16,005 nt of DNA from Cenarchaeum sp. (GCA_007570915.1 RKSK01000154.1:1-16005); one strand, 5' to 3'; counted from the stretch's first letter, positions 1 through 7,061 are shown. Notes: generated by a model from the sequence alone, not told the origin. Made by a program: numbers and translations.

Positions 1-639
1 GCCGACGCCGTCCTGGTGACCGACGGCGTGCTGGGGACCAGGCGCGTCGGCGTCCTCGACGCGTGCGCCGAGGTGATGGCGCGCCACCCGCGCGCCGAGG
101 TGATGATCAGCCTTCGCACGCGCGACCGCACGTTTGGGCGCCTCGCCGGCGACATCGCCGAGGCTGCGCGGGCCGGCGCCTCCGGCGTCCTCCTCATAAG
201 GGGCGACCCGCCGCAGTACGCCGGCGCGCGCGACACGAGCCTCTACCCCGGCGCGGCTCTCTCGAGGCTCCGCGCCGAGTCCAGGACGTGCGGGATGAGG
301 ATGATCCTCTCGCTGCCGGCCGAGCCAGACCCCGTCGGCACGCGCAAAAAGCTCGCCGCGCGGCCCGACGCATTTGTCACGCAGGTGATCTCGTCAGAGG
401 CGCAGGCCTCGTCGATCATCGGGGAGATGTCCGCGCACGGCATCGGCGTGACGCCGTGCGTCATGGTCCCCTCGCCAAAGAACGCGCCGTCGGCGCGCGC
501 GCTCGGCCTCGACTGGTCGTCCTACGAGGGGGACGCCGGCGCGTTTGTGCGGCGCGTCCACGGGATGGCCGGCAGCGTCCTGGTGACCTCGCCGCGCGAC
601 CTGGCCGCGGCCGAGGCGGCCATCTCCGGCGCGCGCTAG
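1..639 (+). CDS. methylenetetrahydrofolate reductase (MetF-type) domain, 5' end outside window
   Basis: Partial gene, open from base 1, so the true start lies upstream; 212 codons are visible. The product resembles the MTHFR TIM barrel, which reduces 5,10-methylene-THF to 5-methyl-THF with a flavin, supplying the methyl group for methionine. Seen in the sequence: a family-like segment ISLRTRDRTFGRL followed by GVLLIRGDPPQYAG, which matches the conserved 'nvL.lrGDpp' strand-loop, and a late barrel segment GIGVTPCVMVPSP. It faces the methionine synthase gene, and both stop codons use one shared CTAG (636-639). Known: some organisms fuse an N-terminal homocysteine S-methyltransferase domain to MTHFR. 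The adjacent MetH lacks that domain, so I infer the missing upstream part could carry it. The visible length is shorter than a full MetF (about 290 aa), as expected for a truncated view. Confidence 0.82.
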   Translation, partial: ADAVLVTDGVLGTRRVGVLDACAEVMARHPRAEVMISLRTRDRTFGRLAGDIAEAARAGASGVLLIRGDPPQYAGARDTSLYPGAALSRLRAESRTCGMRMILSLPAEPDPVGTRKKLAARPDAFVTQVISSEAQASSIIGEMSAHGIGVTPCVMVPSPKNAPSARALGLDWSSYEGDAGAFVRRVHGMAGSVLVTSPRDLAAAEAAISGAR

Positions 640-3101
640 TATGACGCGTCGGGGTGGTGGACGACGATCGCGGCGGTGGAGTGCTCGGGGACTATCTGGT
701 GGTGCGACGTGAGCGTCATGCCCGACTCCTCGGGGCGCAAGAGGCCCCAGACCAGGCGGTGCTGCGATATGTCCGGGCAGCTCGGGTAGCCCCAGCTGTA
801 GCGCAGGCCGCGGCCGCCTATGCCGAGCTCGGCCCGTATGCGCGCGTGCGCCCACGCCGCGAGGGCCTCGGCGGCCTCGACGGCGAGGCCGTGCAGGTAG
901 TAGGCGTCCGTGTAGCGGCCCTCGGCGTTCCACGACTCGGTCGCGCTCGCCGCGCGCGGGCCGACCGTGACGGCCTGGAACGCGACGGTGTCGCGCTCGC
1001 CAAAATAGTCCGATATGCCCACGCCCCCCCGCTGCGGAAACTCGAACGTGACTGTCCGGCCGGCGCCATCCTCGACGTCAAGCCTCCCGCCGCCCGCGTT
1101 GCGGCACGCGTAATAGGCGTACGCCACGCGCGGCTCGACGAGGCCTTCCGAGACGGCGCGCTCGCGCCACTCGCCGTAGAGGCGCTCGTGCTCGGCCTCT
1201 GACGCCGCCGCGGCGCGGCCGCGCACGCCCCAGGAGAGCTTGAAGAGGGACTTTTTGTCCAGGAGCGGCCAGACCTCGCCGAGGGGCACGTCGGCCGGCC
1301 CGAGCCTGATCACCTCGCCGGTCGACGGCGCGCGCGGGGCGCTCGCGGGCCTGACGCTGCGGCGCGCGCCGTCGCTGCGCCGCTGCGGCGCCGCCGGCGG
1401 CCTCCACTTTTCGAGCCTGCCGCGCCACTTGGCGACGAGCTCCCCGCGCCGGCCCGCGGCGATCTCCTCCATGACGGCCAGCCCGTCGAACATCGTGTTG
1501 CAGTAAAACACGCCGTGCGGGTATATGCCCCCCTCGCTGGCTATCTTGTTGACAAAGTTTGTGTGTATCGCCGCGCCGCCGCAGAGTATCGGTATCCCGA
1601 GGCCGTCCTTGCGCGCGCGCTCGACAAACTCGCCCATCTGGCGCGACGTGTGGACAAGGAGGGCCGAGAGGCCCACGGCGTCGGCGCGCGTCTCGCGCAC
1701 CTTGTCTACAAACCTCTGCAGCGGGACCTGCTTGCCGAGGTCGTGGACCGTGTAGCCGTTGTTCTCTAGTATCGTCTTCACGAGGTTTTTCCCGATGTCG
1801 TGCACGTCGCCGTAGACCGTTCCGAGCACGATCGTCCCCTTTGAGGCCTCGTCGGCCCTTATGAGGTGGCGCTCGAGCTCGGCGACGGCGGCCTTCATGC
1901 ACTCGGCGGACTTGAGGACAAACGGCAGTATGATCTCGCCGGCCCCAAACCTGTCGCCGACCTCCTTCATGGCCGGCAGCAGGTCGTCGTTTAGCGTCTT
2001 GAGGGCCGCGTCGTGCGCGTCCTGCGCGGACAGGCCCGGCGCGCCGCCGGACGGCGCCGGCGCTCCGGGGGCCTTTTCGGCGATCGCCGCGAGCACGTCG
2101 CCCTCGATGCCGTCGCGCACGCGGTTCACGATTCGAAACGTGCACCTCTGCGAGGCGCTCATTGACGGGTCGACGGCCGGCGCGCGCGCCGCCCGCGCGC
2201 CGGCCCCGGCGTCCCCCTCAAAGCGCGCGATGAGCTCGGGCAGCGCGCCGTCTGACTCGTTGAATATGAGGGCCTCGGCGAGGCGGCGCTCGGAGGCCGG
2301 AACCTGCGCGTAGGCGGTGATGTCGCGCACGTTGACGATGACGGCGTCAAGGCCGGCCCGCACGGCGTGGTGCAGGAACACCGAGTTTAGCAGCCTGCGC
2401 GCCGGCGGCGTGAGGCCAAAGCTGACGTTGCTCAGGCCCAGGACCGTGTGCGAGTCTGGCATCTCCTCGTGGACCATGCGTATGCCCTCTAGCGTGTCCG
2501 CGCCGGCGCCGGCGTACTCGGCCTCGCCGGTCCCGAGCGTGAACGTGAGCACGTCAAAGACAAACTGGTCCGGAGAGAGGCCCGCCTCGCGGCCGCGCGA
2601 GAGCAGCAGGCGCGCCGTGTCGAGCTTTTCTTGCGGCGTGCGCGCCATGCCGGCCGGGCCTATGCACATGGCGACGGCCGGCACGCCGTACCTCGCCATG
2701 ACCGGCGCTATCGCCGCAAAGCGCGACCCGTCGCCCTCGAGGTTTATCGAGTTGATGACCGGCCTTCCTGGCACCTGCTCGACGGCGGCGGCGACGACGT
2801 CGGCGCTAGTCGAGTCTATGACAAGCGGCGCCTCGACCTCGAGGCTGAGGCGCTTGACGAGCCGGACCATCATGTCCAGCTCGTCGGAGCGCTCCGTCGT
2901 GTCGACGCACACGTCGATGCAGTGCGCGCCGTCCTCGGCCTGCTCGCGGGCGAGGTCGACGAGGCCGCCAATGTCGTCGGCCAGGACGAGGCGCTTGGCC
3001 CTCTTGGAGCCCTGCGCGTTGAGGCGCTCGCCTATTATGAGGGGCGGGGGCTCCTGGCGCAGGTCGACTGCCCTGAGTGCGGAGCTTAGCGTCATTGCCA
3101 T
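636..3101 (-). CDS. metH: cobalamin-dependent methionine synthase lacking the homocysteine-binding module
   Basis: 821-aa cytosolic enzyme transferring a methyl group from methyl-THF via cobalamin to homocysteine. Domains in order: pterin-binding barrel (about 15-275, starting LIIGERLNAQGSKR); a low-complexity linker (297-312); the helical cap of the B12 module (about 320-415); the B12 Rossmann domain (about 420-555) with the D432-x-H434-x-x-G437 signature, His434 being the lower axial cobalt ligand; a poorly conserved linker (565-600); and a C-terminal reactivation (AdoMet-binding) domain (about 605-815) with RYSWGYPSCPD at 767-777. Bacterial MetH is about 1,200 aa because it starts with a homocysteine-binding barrel, which is absent here. 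The convergent MetF-type gene probably belongs to the same pathway. Start chosen as ATG 3101 (MAMTLSS); ATG 3095 is an alternative. A weak TATA-like TTAAGTAA lies 30-37 nt upstream, overlapping the stop of the next gene. Confidence 0.93.
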   Translation of the reverse strand: MAMTLSSALRAVDLRQEPPPLIIGERLNAQGSKRAKRLVLADDIGGLVDLAREQAEDGAHCIDVCVDTTERSDELDMMVRLVKRLSLEVEAPLVIDSTSADVVAAAVEQVPGRPVINSINLEGDGSRFAAIAPVMARYGVPAVAMCIGPAGMARTPQEKLDTARLLLSRGREAGLSPDQFVFDVLTFTLGTGEAEYAGAGADTLEGIRMVHEEMPDSHTVLGLSNVSFGLTPPARRLLNSVFLHHAVRAGLDAVIVNVRDITAYAQVPASERRLAEALIFNESDGALPELIARFEGDAGAGARAARAPAVDPSMSASQRCTFRIVNRVRDGIEGDVLAAIAEKAPGAPAPSGGAPGLSAQDAHDAALKTLNDDLLPAMKEVGDRFGAGEIILPFVLKSAECMKAAVAELERHLIRADEASKGTIVLGTVYGDVHDIGKNLVKTILENNGYTVHDLGKQVPLQRFVDKVRETRADAVGLSALLVHTSRQMGEFVERARKDGLGIPILCGGAAIHTNFVNKIASEGGIYPHGVFYCNTMFDGLAVMEEIAAGRRGELVAKWRGRLEKWRPPAAPQRRSDGARRSVRPASAPRAPSTGEVIRLGPADVPLGEVWPLLDKKSLFKLSWGVRGRAAAASEAEHERLYGEWRERAVSEGLVEPRVAYAYYACRNAGGGRLDVEDGAGRTVTFEFPQRGGVGISDYFGERDTVAFQAVTVGPRAASATESWNAEGRYTDAYYLHGLAVEAAEALAAWAHARIRAELGIGGRGLRYSWGYPSCPDISQHRLVWGLLRPEESGMTLTSHHQIVPEHSTAAIVVHHPDASY

Positions 3102-3130
3102 CGCGCGTCGCGCGCCCCGTCGCCGCGCGC

Positions 3131-3138
3131 TTACTTAA
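3131..3138 (-). promoter_or_regulatory. weak TATA-like box before metH
   Basis: On the minus strand this reads TTAAGTAA, 30-37 nt before the metH ATG at 3101. The spacing is a little long for a leaderless start, so a short leader is expected. It overlaps the TAA stop of the upstream nuclease gene, so read-through transcription from that gene is also possible. Confidence 0.4.
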
Positions 3139-3911
3139 CCCTTGTCTGGCGCGCCGCCCCGCAGCGCAAACTCGCACACGCCAAGGTACTGGCACGGGCG
3201 GCACTTGCGCGGGTTGTCGTGGTGGGCAGGCTCGACCCACCCCAGCGCAATCCCCGCAAAGCGCGCCAGCCTCGAGCGGAGGAGCGCGAGGTCGCGCGGC
3301 CCCTGCTCGCCCACAAAGGTGACGGCCGGCTCGCGCGTCGCCGCGTCGTGTATCTGGACCGACCACTCCTTGCGCTCGTGCGGTATGTCAAGCTCCTCGG
3401 CCCGCGCGGGATCCGGCGAGAACGACGAGTTTAGGTACGCGAGGACCTGCAGCTTTTGGTCCAGGAACGGCCCGTCGCGGCCCTCGTACTTTGAGGGGTC
3501 GGAGGCAAACTTGTTGTCGACTACGCGCAGCGCGCCGCCCACGCGGCAGACCTTGTCGGCCCTCCCCACGAGGCGCACGCGCGCGGCGCGATCCCCCACG
3601 CTCACGGGCGACTCGTATGTCGTGTAGACGCTCTCGCGCTCGATCTCTATCGGGGCCCCGGGGTCGGCGATCGCCTCCTCGGTCGCCGGCACGAGCTCGC
3701 CGCGCGCGACCCTCTCCTCGACGTCCCTGGCGTCGCGCCTCTCCTCCATGACGTGCGCCTCGCCGCCGCGCCTGACGGCCTCGGGCTGCGGCACCTGCAC
3801 GCCCCTGGCGATAAGGCCGAGCTTGTGCTCGCAGTACCCCATGACGTTGACAAAGTCCGTGACGGCGGCCCTCACGCTCGCGGTCCCGCCCTCCTCGCCG
3901 ACCTCGATCAT
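3135..3911 (-). CDS. Cas4/RecB-family PD-(D/E)XK exonuclease with Fe-S cysteines
   Basis: 258 aa. It looks like a stand-alone Cas4/RecB-like nuclease acting on single-stranded DNA ends. Seen in order: Cys27 (MGYCEHK); RGGEAH (48-53), the N-terminal motif; GRADK with Asp119; VDNK with Asp132 and Lys134, the D/ExK active-site strand; QKLQVLAY (152-159), the QxxxY DNA-binding motif; and CRPCQYLGVC with Cys237, Cys240 and Cys246. The one-plus-three cysteine layout is the 4Fe-4S arrangement of Cas4, Dna2 and AddB. There are no cas genes or repeats in the window, so a general DNA repair or replication role is more likely than CRISPR adaptation. It is divergent from the small gene at 4000. Start ATG 3911 sits 24 nt from a strong TATA box, fitting a leaderless mRNA. 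metH lies 33 nt downstream on the same strand. Confidence 0.85.
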   Translation of the reverse strand: MIEVGEEGGTASVRAAVTDFVNVMGYCEHKLGLIARGVQVPQPEAVRRGGEAHVMEERRDARDVEERVARGELVPATEEAIADPGAPIEIERESVYTTYESPVSVGDRAARVRLVGRADKVCRVGGALRVVDNKFASDPSKYEGRDGPFLDQKLQVLAYLNSSFSPDPARAEELDIPHERKEWSVQIHDAATREPAVTFVGEQGPRDLALLRSRLARFAGIALGWVEPAHHDNPRKCRPCQYLGVCEFALRGGAPDKG

Positions 3912-3934
3912 CGCGCCCCGCGCGCGCTCGCCCG

Positions 3935-3941
3935 TATAAAA
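3935..3941 (-). promoter_or_regulatory. TATA box of the Cas4-like nuclease gene
   Basis: TTTTATA on the minus strand, 24-30 nt before ATG 3911, so transcription should start at or next to the start codon. The 88-bp divergent gap (3912-3999) also holds the TATA-like box of the gene on the other strand. Confidence 0.65.
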
Positions 3942-3967
3942 CGCCGCCGGTGGCGCGGCGCGGCACG

Positions 3968-3974
3968 CTTTTTA
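3968..3974 (+). promoter_or_regulatory. TATA-like box of the small gene at 4000
   Basis: CTTTTTA lies 26-32 nt before ATG 4000 in an otherwise almost pure G+C gap. The spacing again points to a leaderless transcript. Confidence 0.5.
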
Positions 3975-3999
3975 GTCGCGCGCGCGGCGCGCGGCGCGC

Positions 4000-4260
4000 A
4001 TGGACCCCAGGGTAAGGGAGAGGCTAGAGGCAAAGATCGCCGAGGCCTCCTCGCGCAGGGCCGAGCTCGTCTCGATAGCCGACGCCGTGGGGCGCGGGGC
4101 CGTCACCCCCTATGCGATGCTCGCGGGCATGCTCTACAACTCGTTCTACTACCAGACTAGGAGGGTCTGCGGGAGGGACCCCACGCGCGCGGAGGTGCGC
4201 GAGTTTGTCGACATGCTCGGCGCCAGGGGGCCCGACCTGGAGCGCGCGCTGGACCGCTAG
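4000..4260 (+). CDS. small conserved-looking protein of unknown function
   Basis: 86 aa, not recognised. The protein appears all-helical: a charged N-terminal helix (about 1-30), then a central segment PYAMLAGMLYNSFYYQTRR (36-54) rich in aromatic residues, then a C-terminal helix from TRAEVREFVDMLG (62-74). It has one Cys (57), no signal peptide and no clear membrane segment. The ATG is placed by the TATA-like box 26-32 nt upstream. It is divergent from the Cas4-like nuclease and convergent with L10e, sharing the CTAG that encodes both stops (4257-4260). Its codon use (GC-rich third positions, AGG arginine) matches its neighbours, which supports a real resident gene rather than an antisense shadow. 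Confidence 0.7.
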   Translation: MDPRVRERLEAKIAEASSRRAELVSIADAVGRGAVTPYAMLAGMLYNSFYYQTRRVCGRDPTRAEVREFVDMLGARGPDLERALDR

Positions 4261-4748
4261 TTCTCGATGACGCGTATGATCGGCGTGCCGGGCAGCTTTA
4301 TGCACGCCGTGTGGAGCGCCTTTTTGGCCGCGTCGACATGCTCGCGGTTCACGTGCATCTCCATGACGCACTGGCCCGGCTTTAGGCGCGCGGCGAGGCT
4401 GACGGCCTTGCCAAAGGCTCGGCGCATCCCCTCCTGCAGCCTGTCGGCGCCGGCTGCGGCGATCATCTTGTTCTCGCGCAGCAGGACGTGCGGGTATATG
4501 CGGAGGCGCGAAAAGTAGCCCGTCTCGCCGGTCGTCTTTTCGAGCGTCTTGTTTGCCGCGAGGCGCGCCGACTCGATGGCCATGTGGCGGATCTGGACCT
4601 TTTCGCGCACGAGGAGCTGCACGCACACGTCGTACTCGCCGGCGCGGCCGCCCTGGAACTTTGCTATCTTTGATTGCGGCTTGCCCTTGATGTACTTTTT
4701 TCGCGTGTACGGCTGCCCCGTCCCGTGGCGGTAGTTTGCCCCGTGCAT
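4257..4748 (-). CDS. rpl10e: large-subunit ribosomal protein L10e (uL16 family)
   Basis: 163 aa, structural protein of the 50S subunit near the tRNA-binding face, equivalent to eukaryotic RPL10 and bacterial L16. Recognised by YTRKKYIKGKPQSKIAKFQGG near the N terminus, the central QIRHMAIESARLAANK and GYFSRLRIYPHVLLRENKM stretches, and the KPGQCVMEMHV C-terminal strand. The reading frame stays open far upstream, so the start matters. ATG 4748 (MHGANYRHG) lies 26-33 nt from the TATA box at 4774-4781, whereas ATG 4775 overlaps the TATA box itself and could not be on the transcript. The gene is divergent from endA across a 102-bp gap. Length is slightly short of the usual 165-180 aa but complete. 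Confidence 0.93.
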   Translation of the reverse strand: MHGANYRHGTGQPYTRKKYIKGKPQSKIAKFQGGRAGEYDVCVQLLVREKVQIRHMAIESARLAANKTLEKTTGETGYFSRLRIYPHVLLRENKMIAAAGADRLQEGMRRAFGKAVSLAARLKPGQCVMEMHVNREHVDAAKKALHTACIKLPGTPIIRVIEN

Positions 4749-4773
4749 GGCGAGCCCGCGCGCGCCGGCCCCC

Positions 4774-4781
4774 ATATTTAA
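4774..4781 (-). promoter_or_regulatory. TATA box of rpl10e
   Basis: TTAAATAT on the minus strand, 26-33 nt before ATG 4748. It fixes the L10e start by ruling out the in-frame ATG at 4775, which is inside the box. Confidence 0.7.
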
Positions 4782-4817
4782 CCCTGCCAGGCCGCCGCGC
4801 GCGCCGGGCCGCCTAGC

Positions 4818-4825
4818 CTTATATT
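4818..4825 (+). promoter_or_regulatory. TATA box of endA
   Basis: CTTATATT lies 26-33 nt before ATG 4851. It also rules out the in-frame TTG at 4824, which overlaps the box, as a start codon. Confidence 0.7.
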
Positions 4826-4850
4826 GAAAATTCGCGCGCCGGGCCGCCGC

Positions 4851-5441
4851 ATGGGCGAGGAGGGGCCTAGGTTTGCAGGCACGCTCTCGGGGAAGGCCGT
4901 CAGCGTGGCCGACGCGCAGGGCGGCGCCGAGCTGCGCGGCGACGGGTACGGCGAGGAGGCCGGCGGCTCGCAGGCCCTCGCCGTGCACGAGGCCCTCTAC
5001 CTGGTCTACCGCGGGGCCCTCGAGGTCCGGCGCGGGAGGCGCGTCGTCGGGTTTGAGGAGCTCATGCGCTCGGCGCGGCGGCGCGACGCCGGCGCCCTGG
5101 AGCGCTTTTTGGTGTACCGCGACTTGCGCGCGCGCGGGTACACCGTGCGCAACGGCTTTGGCTTTGGGGTTGACTTTTGCGTGTACGGCCGCGGCGACTA
5201 TGGCAAAAAGGGCGCAAGGCACCTGGTCTTTGGGTTTAGCGACGGCGCGCGCGAGACGGCCGGCGCGCTGCAGGAAAAGGTCGCCGAGATGATCCGCATG
5301 GGAAAGGAGCCCATAGTCGCCGTCATTGACGGCCGCGGCGAGGTCATATACTACAAGGTGGCGCCGGCGACGTTCCCGGAGAACAGTGCCCGCAAGGGCG
5401 CCTCACTCAAGGGAGACGGCCCACGACGACGAGTACTTTAG
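4851..5441 (+). CDS. endA: tRNA-splicing endonuclease EndA
   Basis: 196 aa. It cuts the bulge-helix-bulge motif of intron-containing pre-tRNAs, leaving 2',3'-cyclic phosphate ends. The N-terminal domain is about 1-75; the C-terminal catalytic fold starts around FLVYRDLRARGYTVRNGFGFG. Visible candidates for the family's Tyr-His-Lys triad are Tyr112 (DFCVYGRG), His124 (GARHLVF) and Lys152 (RMGKEPIVAVID), followed by the conserved VIYYKV strand. The length fits the single-repeat type, which in other archaea forms homotetramers or pairs with a structural subunit. The start is set by the TATA box at 4818-4825. The last 39 nt overlap the convergent PLD-domain gene, and the tail RKGASLKGDGPRRRVL after residue 180 may be an extension read through that gene's end. 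Confidence 0.9.
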   Translation: MGEEGPRFAGTLSGKAVSVADAQGGAELRGDGYGEEAGGSQALAVHEALYLVYRGALEVRRGRRVVGFEELMRSARRRDAGALERFLVYRDLRARGYTVRNGFGFGVDFCVYGRGDYGKKGARHLVFGFSDGARETAGALQEKVAEMIRMGKEPIVAVIDGRGEVIYYKVAPATFPENSARKGASLKGDGPRRRVL

Positions 5442-6050
5442 CAGGTTCTCGGACTCGGCCCGCGCAAAGTCAAAGACGGACAGGTAGCGCGTCTCGTTGG
5501 CCCATAGCTTGCCAAAGTCCCTCACCTTTGTCTCGACGCGCGAGGGGTCCTCCCACGACGTGAAGACGTCGATCGACTCAAAGTCGAGGTTTTCGGCGTC
5601 AAACGTGCGGTTTGACGTGCCCGTAAACGCGACGGTGTCGCCGGCCTCGTCGGTGAATATGCCAATGCGCTCGGTGAACGAGCCCACAATGTCCTCGGAG
5701 CTCGGTATGGCGACCTTGACATGCAGCCGGCCCTCGCGTACCATCCCCTGCAGCGCGGCGAGCTTGCCCCCGCGTATCCCGCCCCCGCCGCGCACGGAGC
5801 CGCCCTCGGAGAGGAGCCTTGTGAGCGTCGCGATGTCTGACGCGCGAAACCTGTTGCCCGAGACGACGCGGATGCGCATCCCCGCGTGCGTCGAGCTCAG
5901 CGCGAGCGTCGTGAGGCTCTTTACCGAGACGTGCTCGATTGACCTGTCATAGCTAACAGAGTTGGCCAGGCACCTCACAAAGAACGAGTGGACAATGTCG
6001 TCGCGGTCGGAGCGGTACTCCTGCTTTAGGCCAATGTCGCGCAGCGCCAT
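5403..6050 (-). CDS. PLD-like N-terminal domain of a DEAD/SNF2-type helicase, helicase part missing
   Basis: 215 aa. It resembles the phospholipase-D-like domain that precedes the motor in a family of restriction-type or SNF2-like helicases. Seen: GRLHVKVAIPSS; then IGIFTDEAGDTVAFTGTSNRT, the strand and G-x-S-N part of an HKD half-site; then ESIDVFTSWED and a final 'F..LW.NET..L.VFDF' stretch typical of that domain. The position where relatives read HEK just before IGIF reads TER, so the catalytic His and Lys are gone. Relatives continue into a helicase of several hundred residues; here a stop follows SSSWAVSLE. It may be a stand-alone adaptor or a decaying remnant. ATG 6050 was preferred to the upstream start at 6074 because a TATA-like CTTATTTG lies 22-29 nt before it. 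The 3' end overlaps endA by 39 nt. Confidence 0.65.
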   Translation of the reverse strand: MALRDIGLKQEYRSDRDDIVHSFFVRCLANSVSYDRSIEHVSVKSLTTLALSSTHAGMRIRVVSGNRFRASDIATLTRLLSEGGSVRGGGGIRGGKLAALQGMVREGRLHVKVAIPSSEDIVGSFTERIGIFTDEAGDTVAFTGTSNRTFDAENLDFESIDVFTSWEDPSRVETKVRDFGKLWANETRYLSVFDFARAESENLLKYSSSWAVSLE

Positions 6051-6071
6051 CGGCGCGCGCGCAGGGGGCGG

Positions 6072-6079
6072 CAAATAAG
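6072..6079 (-). promoter_or_regulatory. TATA-like box of the PLD-domain gene
   Basis: CTTATTTG on the minus strand, 22-29 nt before ATG 6050, in the short gap after mre11. It would allow transcription independent of mre11. Confidence 0.45.
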
Positions 6080-6093
6080 AGTATATGCGGCCC

Positions 6094-7029
6094 CTAGGGA
6101 CGGCCCGCCGACGTTATCTGGCACCAGACAGACGCCTCGCGGATCGGCGCGGCCAGCCTGCGCGCCTCGGCGGCGTCAAACTCGCCGGTCAGGCTGAGGC
6201 CCACGACTGGCCTTTCGGCGCACTTGGAGGCCTCCGCGGCGATCTCGCCGGCGCGCTCGCGCAGCTCGCCGTACGCGGCGCTAAAGGAGACGTGCGGGCG
6301 CGTCTTGAGGGGTATCCACGAGAGCGACGCCTCGTCGCCGGACAGGTCCACCTCGTAAAACCCCTTCCTGTGGCCCGTGATGCCCTCGTGTATGGCGACC
6401 TCCGTCGAGCCGGGGTAGGCGAGCGGGCCGCCAAGGCCGTCGGGGCGCGCCTCGTGGCGGTCGTGGAGGTGGCCCATCGCATAGTACGAGAACGAGGCGG
6501 GCAGGGCCGACGTCTCGAGCTCGCCGGGCACGCCCGTGGCCTCTGTTATCCCCTGGTGCATGAGCAGCACGCTCTTGCCCTGGTGCGCCCCGGCGATCGC
6601 GCCGGCCTCCTCCAGGCTTGTCCTGGCCTCGATGAGCTCGCCGGGGGCAAACATGTCAAACCCGAGTATCAGCGTGCCGCCCACCTCTATGGGCCGCCTG
6701 TCGCCGGCGTGGATGGCGGGCGCCATATAGTTGCGCGCAAAGTCAAGCGGCGTGGCCCCAATCCTGGCCGTGTCGTGCTCGCCGAGGACGTAATAGGCCG
6801 GTATTCCCGCGTCGGCTAGCCTCCTGGCCTGCCCGGCAAACTCCACCACGGCGCGCCGGCCCCTGCCCGCCATGTCAAAGAGGTCGCCGGATATGAGGGC
6901 AAACTCGACGTGGTCCCTGATCGATATGTCCACGGCCTCCGCAAAGGCCCTGTACATGTCCTCCTCGCGCTCGCGCGCCCCGTACTGCTTTTGCCCCAGG
7001 TGCGTGTCAGATATGTGGGCAAACGTCAC
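6094..7029 (-). CDS. mre11: DNA double-strand break repair nuclease Mre11 (short form)
   Basis: 311 aa. Manganese-dependent nuclease that normally works with the Rad50 ATPase on DNA ends. Phosphoesterase motifs seen: SDTHLG (Asp8, His10), GDLFD (Asp49), GEHD (83-86, His85), LLMHQG (His158) and GHLHD (His187, His189). Where the family has GNHD, with Asn as a metal ligand, this protein has Glu84. A capping domain follows (about 225-300). The protein ends there: the C-terminal Rad50-binding helices present in longer archaeal Mre11 proteins (about 380-430 aa) are not visible, and no rad50 is in the window. Start is GTG 7029, the first start codon before FAHISDTHLG. A TATA-like box (7062-7068) and an 8-bp inverted repeat lie just upstream. 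Confidence 0.9.
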   Translation of the reverse strand: MTFAHISDTHLGQKQYGAREREEDMYRAFAEAVDISIRDHVEFALISGDLFDMAGRGRRAVVEFAGQARRLADAGIPAYYVLGEHDTARIGATPLDFARNYMAPAIHAGDRRPIEVGGTLILGFDMFAPGELIEARTSLEEAGAIAGAHQGKSVLLMHQGITEATGVPGELETSALPASFSYYAMGHLHDRHEARPDGLGGPLAYPGSTEVAIHEGITGHRKGFYEVDLSGDEASLSWIPLKTRPHVSFSAAYGELRERAGEIAAEASKCAERPVVGLSLTGEFDAAEARRLAAPIREASVWCQITSAGRP

Positions 7030-7033
7030 GGCG

Positions 7034-7056
7034 ATTCTGGCGCGGGGGGCCAGAAT
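7034..7056. repeat. perfect 8-bp inverted repeat between mre11 promoter and start codon
   Basis: ATTCTGGC (7034-7041) and GCCAGAAT (7049-7056) form a perfect 8-bp dyad with a 7-nt spacer. On the minus strand it lies between the TATA-like box (7062-7068) and the GTG start (7029), so it covers the expected transcription start. It could be a repressor operator or a 5' hairpin. Confidence 0.6.
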
Positions 7057-7061
7057 GCCCC

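Noticed and set aside
394..933. Long minus-strand frame across the metF-metH junction, and similar Arg/Pro/Ala-rich frames elsewhere
   Set aside because: Shadow frames of GC-rich genes: biased composition, no family motifs and full overlap with recognised genes.
3135..3911. A CRISPR-Cas locus suggested by the Cas4-like protein
   Set aside because: No repeats with spacers and no other cas genes are present in the window.
4749..5222. Long upstream extension of the L10e frame on the minus strand
   Set aside because: It is antisense to endA, lies upstream of the L10e TATA box, and reads as low-complexity Ala/Arg/Pro sequence unlike L10e.
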